This document shows positions 30,378 through 39,789 of a DNA stretch of 64,000 nucleotides, piece after piece. The translations under genes and the position numbers were made by a program. Below the pieces are notes generated by a model, which saw nothing but the letters and a program-made list of their open reading frames with translations, had not been told where the DNA came from and did no database searches. Numbering within the stretch: the stretch's first letter is position 1; the number at the start of each line of letters is the position of its first letter. Source of the DNA: Hyphomicrobium sp. (GTDB taxonomy: Bacteria; Pseudomonadota; Alphaproteobacteria; Rhizobiales; Hyphomicrobiaceae). The stretch spans positions 447,264 to 511,263 of the forward strand of contig JALHMJ010000001.1 in assembly GCA_022844105.1 (NCBI GenBank), in the 5' to 3' direction.

Positions 30378-31646
30378 TTATGTCACGCGGCGCAGGATGA
30401 GCGAGGCATTGGTGCCGCCGAAGCCGAAGGAATTGGTCAGCACCGTATCGATCTGCTGTTTCTTCGCGATGTGCGGGACAAGGTCGATCGCTGTTTGGAC
30501 CGAGGGGTTATCGAGATTCAGGGTCGGAGGCGCGATTTGATCGCGCATCGCCAGGAGCGAGAAAACCGCTTCGACAGCCCCGGCTGCACCCAAGAGGTGC
30601 CCGATCGCGGATTTGGTCGACGACATGGATAGTTTTGCAGCCGTGTTGCCGAACAAGCGTTCCACCGCGCTCAATTCGATTTCGTCTCCCATCGGCGTCG
30701 AGGTGCCATGTGCATTGATGTAGTCGATATCGGACGCGTCGATCTTGGCGCTCTTCAATGCCGCGCGCATGCACCGGAAGGCCCCGTCGCCCGATTCCGA
30801 CGGCGCGGTGATGTGGTAGGCATCGCCTGACATGCCGTAACCGATGATTTCGCCGTAGATCTTGGCACCGCGAGCTTGCGCGTGTTCCAGACTTTCGAGC
30901 ACGACGACACCGGCGCCCTCGCCCATCACGAACCCGTCACGGTCGCGGTCGTAGGGGCGCGAGGCCTTTTTCGGGTTGTCGTTGAAGCCGGTCGACAGCG
31001 CCCGGCAGGCAATGAATCCGGCCATGCCGATGCGGCAGATGGGACTTTCAGTACCGCCGGCAACCATGACTTCGGCGTCTCCGAGCGCAACGAGGCGGGC
31101 CGCGTCGCCGATCGCGTGTGTGCCGGTGGCGCAGGCTGTGACCACGGCATGATTGGGGCCCTTGAGGCCATGCCGAATCGACACATATCCGCCGGCGAGA
31201 TTGATCAGACGGCCGGGGATAAAGAATGGCGAAACGCGGCGCGGCCCCTTTTCCTTGAGCAGGAGCGAAGTGTCGGCAATGCCTGAGAGGCCGCCGATGC
31301 CGGCGCCGATGAGCACACCGGTCGATTCCTGTTTTTCGATGGTGTCGGCGGTAAAGCCGGAATCCTTGATCGCCTGGTCTGCGGCGGCCATCGCAAAGAT
31401 GATGAAGTCGTCGACCTTGCGCTGCTCTTTGGGTTCCATCCAGTCATCGGCATTGAACTTGCCGTCGGCGGTCGATCCTCGCGGGACGAAATTGGCTATC
31501 TGGCAGGACAGGTCGGACGCCTCGAATTCGTCACCGATGCGACGCGCGCCGTTCTCGCCTGCGAGCAAGTTCTTCCATGCTGCTTCAACACCAACACCAA
31601 CGGGTGTTACCAGCCCCAAGCCCGTCACGACGACACGACGCAGCAT
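30378..31646 (-). CDS. fabF: beta-ketoacyl-ACP synthase II FabF
   Basis: MLRRVVVTGLGLVTPVG...VVTACATGTHAIGDAARLVALGDAEVMVAGGTE...NAHGTSTPMGDEIE...SFGFGGTNASLI. Confidence 0.97.
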   Translation of the reverse strand: MLRRVVVTGLGLVTPVGVGVEAAWKNLLAGENGARRIGDEFEASDLSCQIANFVPRGSTADGKFNADDWMEPKEQRKVDDFIIFAMAAADQAIKDSGFTADTIEKQESTGVLIGAGIGGLSGIADTSLLLKEKGPRRVSPFFIPGRLINLAGGYVSIRHGLKGPNHAVVTACATGTHAIGDAARLVALGDAEVMVAGGTESPICRIGMAGFIACRALSTGFNDNPKKASRPYDRDRDGFVMGEGAGVVVLESLEHAQARGAKIYGEIIGYGMSGDAYHITAPSESGDGAFRCMRAALKSAKIDASDIDYINAHGTSTPMGDEIELSAVERLFGNTAAKLSMSSTKSAIGHLLGAAGAVEAVFSLLAMRDQIAPPTLNLDNPSVQTAIDLVPHIAKKQQIDTVLTNSFGFGGTNASLILRRVT

Positions 31647-31838
31647 CCCCTCACCTTCCCTTGCTCGCGCGGCGGTGACCCTTTGGTCGTTTACGCCGCT
31701 GCTGGTTTTTGCGGTCCGGCCGGTACTTTTTAGGACCAGATGGACGAACGGCGTCCGGGACCGAAAGAGCCCGAACGCCGCACAATCTCTGAAGACCGGA
31801 TGGATGCCTCAAGGGCAGTCCCGGCCCGTCCGGCGCCC

Positions 31839-32081
31839 TTAGGCGGCGGTGGCATTCTTCTCGAGGAACCGCACGGCATCGCCGACGGTCAGGATGTGCT
31901 CTGCGGCGTCATCCGGAATTTCACAGCCAAACTCTTCCTCAAAGGCCATGACAAGTTCGACCGTGTCCAAGCTGTCGGCGCCGAGGTCGTCGATAAAGCT
32001 GGCGTTCTCCGTCACCTTCTCGCTCTCGACGCCCAGATGCTCAACAACGATCTTCTTCACGCGCTCTGCGACATCGCTCAT
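31839..32081 (-). CDS. acpP: acyl carrier protein
   Basis: [65 protein letters not shown]. Confidence 0.98.
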   Translation of the reverse strand: MSDVAERVKKIVVEHLGVESEKVTENASFIDDLGADSLDTVELVMAFEEEFGCEIPDDAAEHILTVGDAVRFLEKNATAA

Positions 32082-32410
32082 CGTCTTCCTCGCGTCCCTG
32101 TATCAACGTTGAATTGTTTGTCTTCGGTAGTTATCCGGCACGCGACCGTCGCCGGCCGTCACCTCGAACGAACGGACGGGCACTTTGCCATCCCCTCTGT
32201 CCGGCTAATCTGAGTCCTCGCGTCACCCCAGCGCCATCGCCACGATCGTTAGGACTTTTCCCCAGCTTCCGCAGCAAAAAACAACGCTCGGTAACACAGT
32301 TCCTTACCGTTTGGCCACCTTCGCGGAGTTTTGCCGCAGCCGGTCGATCATGTCAGCGAAAATCCCACCGTGCCAAGCCATTGACCGGCGACTTGAGGCC
32401 CGTCAACGTT

Positions 32411-33157
32411 CTACACCATCGCCATGCCGCCGTTGATATGCAGGGTCTGGCCGGTCACGTAACCCCCCTCGTTGGAGGCCAGATAGACGGCGCCAGCCGC
32501 GATATCTCCAACCGAGCCAAAACGCTGGGCCGGGATCATTTTGGCGATTTCTTCCTGCTGCTTACCGTTCAGGGCTTCCGTCATGGCGGTTTTTATGAAG
32601 CCCGGGGCGATGCAGTTAGCCGTGATGCCGCGGTTTGCGACTTCGCGGGCAAGGCTCTTCGTCATGCCGATCATGCCCGCCTTGGAGGCTGCATAGTTGC
32701 CCTGTCCGGGATTGCCGAAAACGCCAGAAACGGACGAAATGTTGATGATGCGGCCATATCCGGTCTTGTTGCGCAGCATGGCGCGCACGGCGGCGCGACA
32801 GAGCATGAATGTCGACGTGAGATTGACCGCGATGACGTCGTCCCACTGCTCATCTTTCATGACCATGAACAGATTGTCTTTGGTCAGGCCGGCATTGTTG
32901 ACGAGAATATCGAGGCGGCCGCCCAGCGCTTTCACAGCCTCATCAATGAGCTTTTGGACTTGAGCCCGGTCGGCCAGATCGCACGGCACGACGACGATGC
33001 GGTCGCCGAGTTCGGATTGCAAAGCTTCGAGCTTATCGACCTGCCGCCCGGAGATCGCAACGGTAGCGCCGGCGGCATGATAAGCGCGGGCGATTTCGGC
33101 ACCAATGCCGCCTGTGGCTCCGGTCACGAGCGCGGTCTTGCCGGTCAGATCGAACAT
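32411..33157 (-). CDS. fabG: 3-oxoacyl-ACP reductase FabG
   Basis: MFDLTGKTALVTGATGGIGAEIARAYHAAGATVAISGR...NNAGLTKDNLFMVMKDEQWDDVIAVNLTSTFML...YAASKAGMIGMTKSLA. Confidence 0.97.
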   Translation of the reverse strand: MFDLTGKTALVTGATGGIGAEIARAYHAAGATVAISGRQVDKLEALQSELGDRIVVVPCDLADRAQVQKLIDEAVKALGGRLDILVNNAGLTKDNLFMVMKDEQWDDVIAVNLTSTFMLCRAAVRAMLRNKTGYGRIINISSVSGVFGNPGQGNYAASKAGMIGMTKSLAREVANRGITANCIAPGFIKTAMTEALNGKQQEEIAKMIPAQRFGSVGDIAAGAVYLASNEGGYVTGQTLHINGGMAMV

Positions 33158-33299
33158 GAAGCGACGTCCTCAATTTTTGTGGGGATTGGCCCGGCTTTCA
33201 AGTCGGGCGATCTGCTGGGCCAAACTCTTGTAACTGGCCCCGCGTCTCGTCAAGGGCCCGCCGTCGGCTGCGGCGATGCAGAGGGTTAACGGCCGGCGC

Positions 33300-34244
33300 T
33301 CACATCGGGGCCGCGAACATGGCTTCGATGTCGGTGGGGGTGCCAATGGGTGTCGCTTTGACAGACTTGTCGATACGGCCGACCAGACCGGACAGAACGC
33401 GCCCAGCGCCGATCTCGTAGACCTCGGTGATCCCGTTCGCGGCTAGATATTGCACGCATTCGCGCCAGCGGACCGTGCCGGTGACCTGTTCAACGAGACA
33501 CTTTCGGATCTCGTCGGGGTCCGAAACGGGACTGGCCAGAACGTTGGCGACGACGGGCACAACCGGCGCATTGACCTGCACCTTGGATAGCGCATCGGCC
33601 ATTGCGTCGGCGGCCGGCTGCATGAGTGTGCAATGGAAAGGTGCGGAGACCGGCAGCAGAATTGCGCGGCGAAGACCGAACGCCTTGCCGGCCTCGGGCA
33701 CACGGTCGATGGCAGACTTATGGCCGGAGAGCACGACCTGTGTCGGCTCATTGTCGTTGGCAACCTGACAGACATCGCCTTGCGCGGCAGCCTCGGCCAC
33801 CTTTTGCGCCACGTCGAGGCCGACGCCGAGAAGAGCGGTCATGGCGCCCTGTCCAACCGGAACGGCCTTTTGCATCGCCTCTCCGCGTAGCTTCAAGAGG
33901 CGCGCGGTGTCGGCGAGGGAGAATGCGCCAGCGGCGGCCAATGCCGAGTATTCGCCAAGCGAGTGACCGGCAACAAACCGCACCTTGTCTTTGAGAGAGA
34001 ACCCCTTCTCGCGTTCGAGCACACGCATGACCGCAATCGATACGGCCATCAGGGCCGGCTGGGCGTTTTGCGTCAGCGTGAGCGTGTCCTTCGGGCCGTC
34101 CCACATGATCGCCGACAGCTTTTGGCCGAGCGCGTCGTCGACTTCGGCGAAAACATCGGCGGCGACTTTGTAGGTCTCAGCCAATTCGCGGCCCATGCCG
34201 ACGTCCTGACTTCCCTGTCCGGGAAACACGAATGCGATGGCCAT
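33300..34244 (-). CDS. fabD: malonyl-CoA:ACP transacylase FabD
   Basis: MAIAFVFPGQGSQDVGMGRELAE...FVAGHSLGEYSALAAAGAFSLADTARLLKLRGEAMQ; start at 34244 inside longer ORF. Confidence 0.97.
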   Translation of the reverse strand: MAIAFVFPGQGSQDVGMGRELAETYKVAADVFAEVDDALGQKLSAIMWDGPKDTLTLTQNAQPALMAVSIAVMRVLEREKGFSLKDKVRFVAGHSLGEYSALAAAGAFSLADTARLLKLRGEAMQKAVPVGQGAMTALLGVGLDVAQKVAEAAAQGDVCQVANDNEPTQVVLSGHKSAIDRVPEAGKAFGLRRAILLPVSAPFHCTLMQPAADAMADALSKVQVNAPVVPVVANVLASPVSDPDEIRKCLVEQVTGTVRWRECVQYLAANGITEVYEIGAGRVLSGLVGRIDKSVKATPIGTPTDIEAMFAAPM

Positions 34245-34346
34245 TCTCGCGCCTTTCGTTCTGGAGGCGCGGATGTCCCAACACCTGGCGCGGCAATGCC
34301 TCAAGCCGGCGCGTCCCGTCAAGGCGGAAGCGTTGCGACTGACGCG

Positions 34347-35318
34347 TCAGTGGGCTGCCTTGGCCCCAAACATCGGCTTCACCAGACCGACAATGACCGC
34401 CGTGATGGCGCCAGCGACAACGCCGACGACGGCGGCAGCGAGTGTCCCCGTCAGCCAGGCAAAAAAGCCCGAGGCGACGGGCATTGCCGAGCGGACTGCT
34501 TCCGACGCGTCATGGATGACGTGTTCGGGCGCGGCAAAGCCGTAGATGGCGAGACTGTGGATCAGAATGCCACCGCCGACCCAGAGCATGGCGATCATTC
34601 CGACCACACTCAAGATCTGCAGAAACGGCGGCATGCCCTTGACCAGCGAGCGGCCGAGAGGGGCGGACAGTGGTCCACCACGCTTGGCCAGCCAGACGCC
34701 GACGTCGTCAGCCTTCACGATCAGCGCGACGGCGCCATAAACGATAAGTGTCATCATCAGTCCGACAACGGCCAGCACGGTGCCTTGGGTGATCAGGGCT
34801 GGCTGCGGACCGTCGGGTGGCGTGATCGTGTTCAACGCAATGGCCATGATCTCGGCCGATAAAATGAAATCCGTGCGGATGGCGCCTGCCACGCGTTCGT
34901 TTTCGAGGCTCGCTGCCTCTGGCGTTCCTTCCTGCACATCGGCAACGGTCTTTTCGACGGCGGATGGAACAATGATGTGGTGCAGCTTTTCGTAGCCTTC
35001 GAAGGCCAGATAGAGCCCTCCGACCATCAGGATCGGTGTGATCGCCCAGGGCGCAAACGTCGCCAGGATCAAAGCCGCCGGCAATAGAATGAGCAGCTTG
35101 TTTTTCAAAGACCCAAGCGCGATGCGGCCGATGATCGGCAATTCGCGCTGGGCGGCGAGGCCGGTTACATAGCGCGGCGTCACCGCGGCGTCGTCGATGA
35201 CGATGCCGGCCGCTTTCGCCCCAGCTTTTCCGGCCTGCGCTGCGGCGTCGTCCAGCGTCGTCGCGGCAATTTTGGCGAGCGCGACGACGTCGTCGAGAAG
35301 TGCGAGTAGTCCGCTCAT
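34347..35318 (-). CDS. DUF808 (YedI-like) membrane protein
   Basis: MSGLLALLDDVVALAKIAATTLDDAAAQAGKAGAKAAGIVIDDAAVTPRYVTGLAAQRELPIIGRIALGSLKNKLLILLPAALIL. Confidence 0.9.
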   Translation of the reverse strand: MSGLLALLDDVVALAKIAATTLDDAAAQAGKAGAKAAGIVIDDAAVTPRYVTGLAAQRELPIIGRIALGSLKNKLLILLPAALILATFAPWAITPILMVGGLYLAFEGYEKLHHIIVPSAVEKTVADVQEGTPEAASLENERVAGAIRTDFILSAEIMAIALNTITPPDGPQPALITQGTVLAVVGLMMTLIVYGAVALIVKADDVGVWLAKRGGPLSAPLGRSLVKGMPPFLQILSVVGMIAMLWVGGGILIHSLAIYGFAAPEHVIHDASEAVRSAMPVASGFFAWLTGTLAAAVVGVVAGAITAVIVGLVKPMFGAKAAH

Positions 35319-35437
35319 GCCATGTTTCCCGTTGCCGCCGAACCAAACTGCTGCCGTTTTGACCCGATCCGATCAGGCACCGCAAGCGTGTTGCCGCTCA
35401 CGGTGACAAACGGCCTAGCTGGTTGGGGTTGCATCGG

Positions 35438-36208
35438 TCATTCCGTCGCAGGGCGACGGCGATGGACGTGCAGATAGTTGACGCTGGTGTCGGATCCGAC
35501 ACTCCAGCGGAAGCCGAAGGGATTGAGCGAAACGCCTTTTAGGTCGATCTCATCGAAGTCGATCGGCGCGAGGTGGCGGACGACTTCAGCGGGGGTGACG
35601 AACTTTGTCCACGCATGCGTGCCACGCGGCAGCCAGCCCAGCACATATTCCGCGCCGATGATGGCTTTGATGTAGGATTGGGGCGTGCGGTTCAGCGTAC
35701 CGATGACCAGGACGCCGCCGGGCTTCACGAGACGGCCGACAGCGGTGAAGAATGCGGAAACGTCGGAAACGTGTTCGACGACCTCCAGCGAAAGAACAAT
35801 GTCGAATGTGCTTTCGTCGGAGTGCAGATCTTCCGGCAGGGCATGGCGATAATCAATGTCCAGACCGGACTGCTCTGCGTGCAGACGGGCGACACTCACG
35901 TTGCGTTCGGAGGCGTCGATGCCGATGACCTCGGCTCCCAGGCGCGCCATCGGTTCGGCAACGAGACCGGCACCGCAGCCGGCGTCCAGGAGTCGCAAGC
36001 CCGCCAATGGCGCATCGCTCGTGCGACGGCGGCCATGCAAGGCTGGTAACTGCTCCGACAGGTACGATAGTCGGGCTGCATTGAACTCATGCACCACCTT
36101 GAAGGCGCCAGATGGTTTCCACCACTCCTCCGCCAGCGCGTTGAACCGCGCCACTTCGGCCGCGTCGGCCGTGGGTCTCAGGGACTTGCGTTGGTCTTTG
36201 CGTAGCAT
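35438..36208 (-). CDS. ubiG: ubiquinone biosynthesis O-methyltransferase UbiG
   Basis: DAAEVARFNALAEEWWKPSGAFKVVHEFNAARLSYL...LLDAGCGAGLVAEPMARLGAEVIGIDAS...INRTPQSY-like ILVIGTLNRTPQSYIKAIIGAEYVLGWLPRGTHAW. Confidence 0.95.
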   Translation of the reverse strand: MLRKDQRKSLRPTADAAEVARFNALAEEWWKPSGAFKVVHEFNAARLSYLSEQLPALHGRRRTSDAPLAGLRLLDAGCGAGLVAEPMARLGAEVIGIDASERNVSVARLHAEQSGLDIDYRHALPEDLHSDESTFDIVLSLEVVEHVSDVSAFFTAVGRLVKPGGVLVIGTLNRTPQSYIKAIIGAEYVLGWLPRGTHAWTKFVTPAEVVRHLAPIDFDEIDLKGVSLNPFGFRWSVGSDTSVNYLHVHRRRPATE

Positions 36209-36360
36209 TCCGCATCCTTCGTCACAGCGTCTTCGTTTGGTAACGCTCTTGACGTGTCGGCAGACCTGGATCGATTGATATAGCCGCAGACATCATTCCT
36301 AAAGTCGCCGGAAACTATAACTATGAGCAATACTTTCTCTGCACAGCGGGACCTGAAAGA

Positions 36361-37206
36361 TTGCGCGTCCCGCGAAGCATGCTCACGGTTAAACAATCGA
36401 GGACTGGTGTGGAATTGCCGGAGTGGTTATCGGCGCGGGAACGCGGGGCGTTGGCAATCATCCGCGGGGGGCAGCCGCATGGCGTGCTGCAAGCGCTGAT
36501 CGAGGCCCTTGATGCCCGCACCATCATCCTCGCTGACCGTCCGCTCGCGGGCAAGTTAACGCCAGAGCTTGCATTGAAACAGGCTCCGCGCGTTGAGTTG
36601 CGCCTATCCAGAGGCTTTTTGCGCGATCTTGAGCAGGAGCGGCGGCAAAGCTCGGGTCATACCTTCATCATTCCCGCGCAAACTCTGGAAAGCGACGCGC
36701 GCGGCGAGATGCGGCGCGCCCACGACCAGCTCGTTGTGCTGGCCGGATACCCGGCCCGACCTGAATTGGTGTCGCTTCTCGTGGCGCATCAGTTCGCTGT
36801 TGCAATCCGTCGTCTGCAGGACCGCCAGGCCTGTCCCATCGTCGTCCATGATCGATTGGGGTGGCTGCCCGCGACTGTTTTGGACGAGCCGCAAACGTTC
36901 TACGCCAGCGAACGCGAAGGCGAGGACACAGCTGCGGAACTGCCGTCGGACATCGTGGCATCGTTTCGACCGCCGACGGTCAACGAACTCGCCATGCAAT
37001 CGGAATATATCGTGCGAACGGCAATGCCGGTTCTTATCGACATGCATCGTTGGCTGGCAGGGCCAGCATGTGCAGGACTGCTCGGCTACTGGCGGGAGCA
37101 GCTCGCCAATGCCCCGGACATTGCCGGTCACGAACTTTTTGTTGGTTTCGCTCAAGACAAACTGAAAGAGCTTGTGCTTGAACTCTCGCAGGTCGCACGC
37201 ACTTAA
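36361..37206 (+). CDS. uncharacterised protein
   Basis: Long coherent ORF (281 aa) with normal codon character, no family recognised by eye. Confidence 0.6.
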   Translation: MRVPRSMLTVKQSRTGVELPEWLSARERGALAIIRGGQPHGVLQALIEALDARTIILADRPLAGKLTPELALKQAPRVELRLSRGFLRDLEQERRQSSGHTFIIPAQTLESDARGEMRRAHDQLVVLAGYPARPELVSLLVAHQFAVAIRRLQDRQACPIVVHDRLGWLPATVLDEPQTFYASEREGEDTAAELPSDIVASFRPPTVNELAMQSEYIVRTAMPVLIDMHRWLAGPACAGLLGYWREQLANAPDIAGHELFVGFAQDKLKELVLELSQVART

Positions 37207-37217
37207 TCTGCGGCTGC

Positions 37218-37628
37218 TTAAAGCTCCGCTGCAATATCCTGCAAAACGTCGAGCAAGCTATCGACGTTTATAACTTCGGGATCGATTCGATCCTTGGAAA
37301 AATAACGCAGAAAGATTTCCTTTGTCCGGTCCGTCATGCCTTCATGCAGGCCCATGGACCACGTTGGAAACAAGCGCTCGCGCACGTCCGTGCATGCCAG
37401 CAGAATGCAATTGATATGCCTCGGATCGGTGACGATGCGATGATAAATCGAACTGACGTCAGCGCGTGATCCCTCAAGGACTTGAATGAAATAATTGCCG
37501 TTGTGATGCAGCAGCCCGGTCACCGAGCGCGCGGTGTTATTCTTATGGCACGTCGCAATTAACGTCCTGAGGTCCATATTTACAGTCGGATTTCGTTCGC
37601 TGTAATACACCAATCGACACAGATTCAT
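37218..37628 (-). CDS. stand-alone BLUF-domain (blue-light sensing, FAD) protein
   Basis: MNLCRLVYYSERNPTVNMDLRTLIATCHKNNTARSVTGLLHHNGNYFIQVLEGSRADVSSIYHRIVTDPRHINCILLACTDVRERLFPTWSMGL: BLUF pattern with conserved Tyr (LVYYS), Asn (KNN), Gln (FIQVLEG), RH and F..WSM. Confidence 0.9.
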   Translation of the reverse strand: MNLCRLVYYSERNPTVNMDLRTLIATCHKNNTARSVTGLLHHNGNYFIQVLEGSRADVSSIYHRIVTDPRHINCILLACTDVRERLFPTWSMGLHEGMTDRTKEIFLRYFSKDRIDPEVINVDSLLDVLQDIAAEL

Positions 37629-37891
37629 TCGCGTGCGACTCCGGGTCTTGCAAATTCAACAGCTACAAGCCCCAGTCTAACTGCGCTGTTCTGCTGCGAC
37701 CATATCTCAATTGCTATGGAAATAGTTTTGTTTCGTGATCTTACAACACTTGGGTTAACACCTTGCGCTGCTAATATCGTGTAGCCCGCAAGTCGCGACC
37801 TATGGTCGTGCTAGCGTCATCACCATGGACGTCGAAGACGTCCGTTTGACTGTAATCCTCGTAGGCAATTGCGAGGAAGTAAGGTTTAGCA

Positions 37892-38104
37892 ATGGCAGAC
37901 AACTTTTATACGCATCGCCTGACCAAGTTGCTCGAAGACTTCGTTATTGCCGCGGGTATGACAGTCCACATATCCGATGAAGCATCGAGCGTTAAACTCA
38001 AAGATCATTTGAGCGCCGTCAAGGCCGTCGCCGATAGCGTCGGAGTGGAATCCAGTCATCGATCGGAAGATGGCGTGACCGTTGTCCGGCTTAAGCGCAA
38101 ATAA
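37892..38104 (+). CDS. small uncharacterised protein (70 aa)
   Basis: MADNFYTHRLTKLLEDFVIAAGMTVHISDEASSVKLKDHLSAVKAVADSVGVESSHRSEDGVTVVRLKRK; GAGGAAG-type RBS upstream (gaggaagtaagg). Confidence 0.6.
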   Translation: MADNFYTHRLTKLLEDFVIAAGMTVHISDEASSVKLKDHLSAVKAVADSVGVESSHRSEDGVTVVRLKRK

Positions 38105-38130
38105 TCGCCAGTTCGCTCATCCGTTGGCCG

Positions 38131-38364
38131 TCAGGCAAAGCGACGCTGGATGCGCTCCGTGCGGCGCGCCTTTTCGATCTGGCGCTCCTTTGCAATTTCC
38201 CGGCGTTCCTCGACGCGCGAGCGCCGCTGCTGGCGGTAAAGCTCCCGCCGCAGAGCGGTGGATTCCTGATTGCTCGCACTGCGATAATAAAAGCGCGCTG
38301 CGGTAAAGCCGATTAGAATCGCTGTGACCACCACGACTGCCACTTCCATCAAGATAACCGACAT
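38131..38364 (-). CDS. small membrane protein with Arg-rich cytoplasmic tail
   Basis: MSVILMEVAVVVVTAILIGFTAARFYYRSASNQ...RREIAKERQIEKARRTERIQRRFA; one TM segment. Confidence 0.5.
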   Translation of the reverse strand: MSVILMEVAVVVVTAILIGFTAARFYYRSASNQESTALRRELYRQQRRSRVEERREIAKERQIEKARRTERIQRRFA

Positions 38365-38401
38365 TCCACCGCCACTCCACTGACCAAGGTTTCAACCGAT
38401 T

Positions 38402-39355
38402 TCAACGAACGACAAATTCAACACGGCGATTCATGGAGTTGCTCTTTTCGAGCTCCGCTTGATACTTCTTCAAGTCGGCTTCACTCGTTTCCTTATAGAA
38501 AAAATAGTCTGTCTCAGTCGGCTTTGCCGGCAGGCGCGCGGCGGGGCGGCGGGCGCCGTGCCCGACGGGATAGGCCCTGCTTTCGACGACGCCAGCGCGA
38601 ATGAGTTCTTTTTGAACGGCTTCGGCCCGCTCCCAGCTTAGATTGTAGTTCTGCGCATCCGCACCGGTGGTGTCGGTATGGCCGGCAACTTCAAGGCCAA
38701 CGTCTGGGCATTGCGAGAGAACGCCGACAACCTTCGTAATCTGGTCCATATCGGCGGTGCGGAGTTTTGTGCTGGCGGTGTCAAACCGAACGACGACTTT
38801 GGCGAGCGCCTTGGCCGCATCGTCCCGGCATTGCGCCTGGGCGGATGTGTTCGTACTCGTCCGAGGATCAACGGTTGTCGGCTCGAGCGACGCCAGTTGC
38901 ACTGCTTCAGCCGGAGGAGCAGCAGGGCGATCTTCGGCTGGTCCGGCATCAGTTAGGACTTCGGCCGGCGGTGTCGGCTGATTGTTGACCTGTGCTTCGG
39001 GCGTGTAGCTGACTTCCGAAGCGACCACAGCTGCAATCGCGTTCGAAGGTGTCGCAACGGCTGTCTCCACGATATCGACAGATGCAATCGTGTTGCCTTG
39101 AGAGGCCGTAACCGCCAGCAAAGCGGACGCAGGTGTCAATTCTGCTTCAAGATAAGCAAAAAGGCTCCCCCTGTTTTCCAGGGAGGCCGCCACCAAAGAG
39201 TGCCCGAGAACCGTCAAACCAACGGTCGCGGCCAAAAGCCCGACAACAGCATGCAACCGGAACCGCCTAGCTCGTTTGCGCGCTGTCTTTAAAACATGGT
39301 TGCCCCGCAGACCCAACGTGAACCGGTTTCCGGCCCGGCCCGACACTTTACGCAT
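38402..39355 (-). CDS. OmpA-family protein
   Basis: N-terminal TM, C-terminal OmpA-like VGLEVAGHTDTTGADAQNYNLSWERAEAVQKELIRAGV...NRRVEFVVR. Confidence 0.85.
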   Translation of the reverse strand: MRKVSGRAGNRFTLGLRGNHVLKTARKRARRFRLHAVVGLLAATVGLTVLGHSLVAASLENRGSLFAYLEAELTPASALLAVTASQGNTIASVDIVETAVATPSNAIAAVVASEVSYTPEAQVNNQPTPPAEVLTDAGPAEDRPAAPPAEAVQLASLEPTTVDPRTSTNTSAQAQCRDDAAKALAKVVVRFDTASTKLRTADMDQITKVVGVLSQCPDVGLEVAGHTDTTGADAQNYNLSWERAEAVQKELIRAGVVESRAYPVGHGARRPAARLPAKPTETDYFFYKETSEADLKKYQAELEKSNSMNRRVEFVVR

Positions 39356-39789
39356 TACACAGCCCCAATATTCCCGCCTATTCTTAAGCGCTGAAGTTTG
39401 TCCAGCTCAAGTGGGATTTTTTCCACACGTATTTGATCCGCTCGACCGATGAGGCTTTTGCGTGACAGTTGGCCGGCGGACAACCACAACGTCGGTTACT
39501 CCCTCGCACGATCCGAACGCTTGCCACACAGTTCAATTCGCGTATAACGCGTCCGTCACTCGCTCCGGTTGGAGGCTGAACGGGAGACCGTGTTGTGTTG
39601 GCTAAACGCCAATCGATGCGGCTGGGGCTGAAGGGTCCCGTCTCCCTGTGTCTTCACTCTCATGGGTTTCCTGTTGGCCTGTCCAGGTCCAGCAGAGGCT
39701 TTGCGCCGGAGGATGACCCGCTCCCTGAAACTCGGGAGGGAAACGTAGCCCGCCCATTCCTATGTGCGGGCCAACCAGAGGGCCACCAC

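Noticed and set aside
32114-33289. 391-aa plus-strand ORF opposite fabG
   Set aside because: Antisense of fabG; no domain.
37827-37843. GGACGTC-GAA-GACGTCC hairpin in the 5' region of the 70-aa gene, considered as a riboswitch or operator
   Set aside because: Only a 7-bp stem with a 3-nt loop; no additional structure or known motif to support a regulatory call, though it lies in the BLUF divergent intergenic region.
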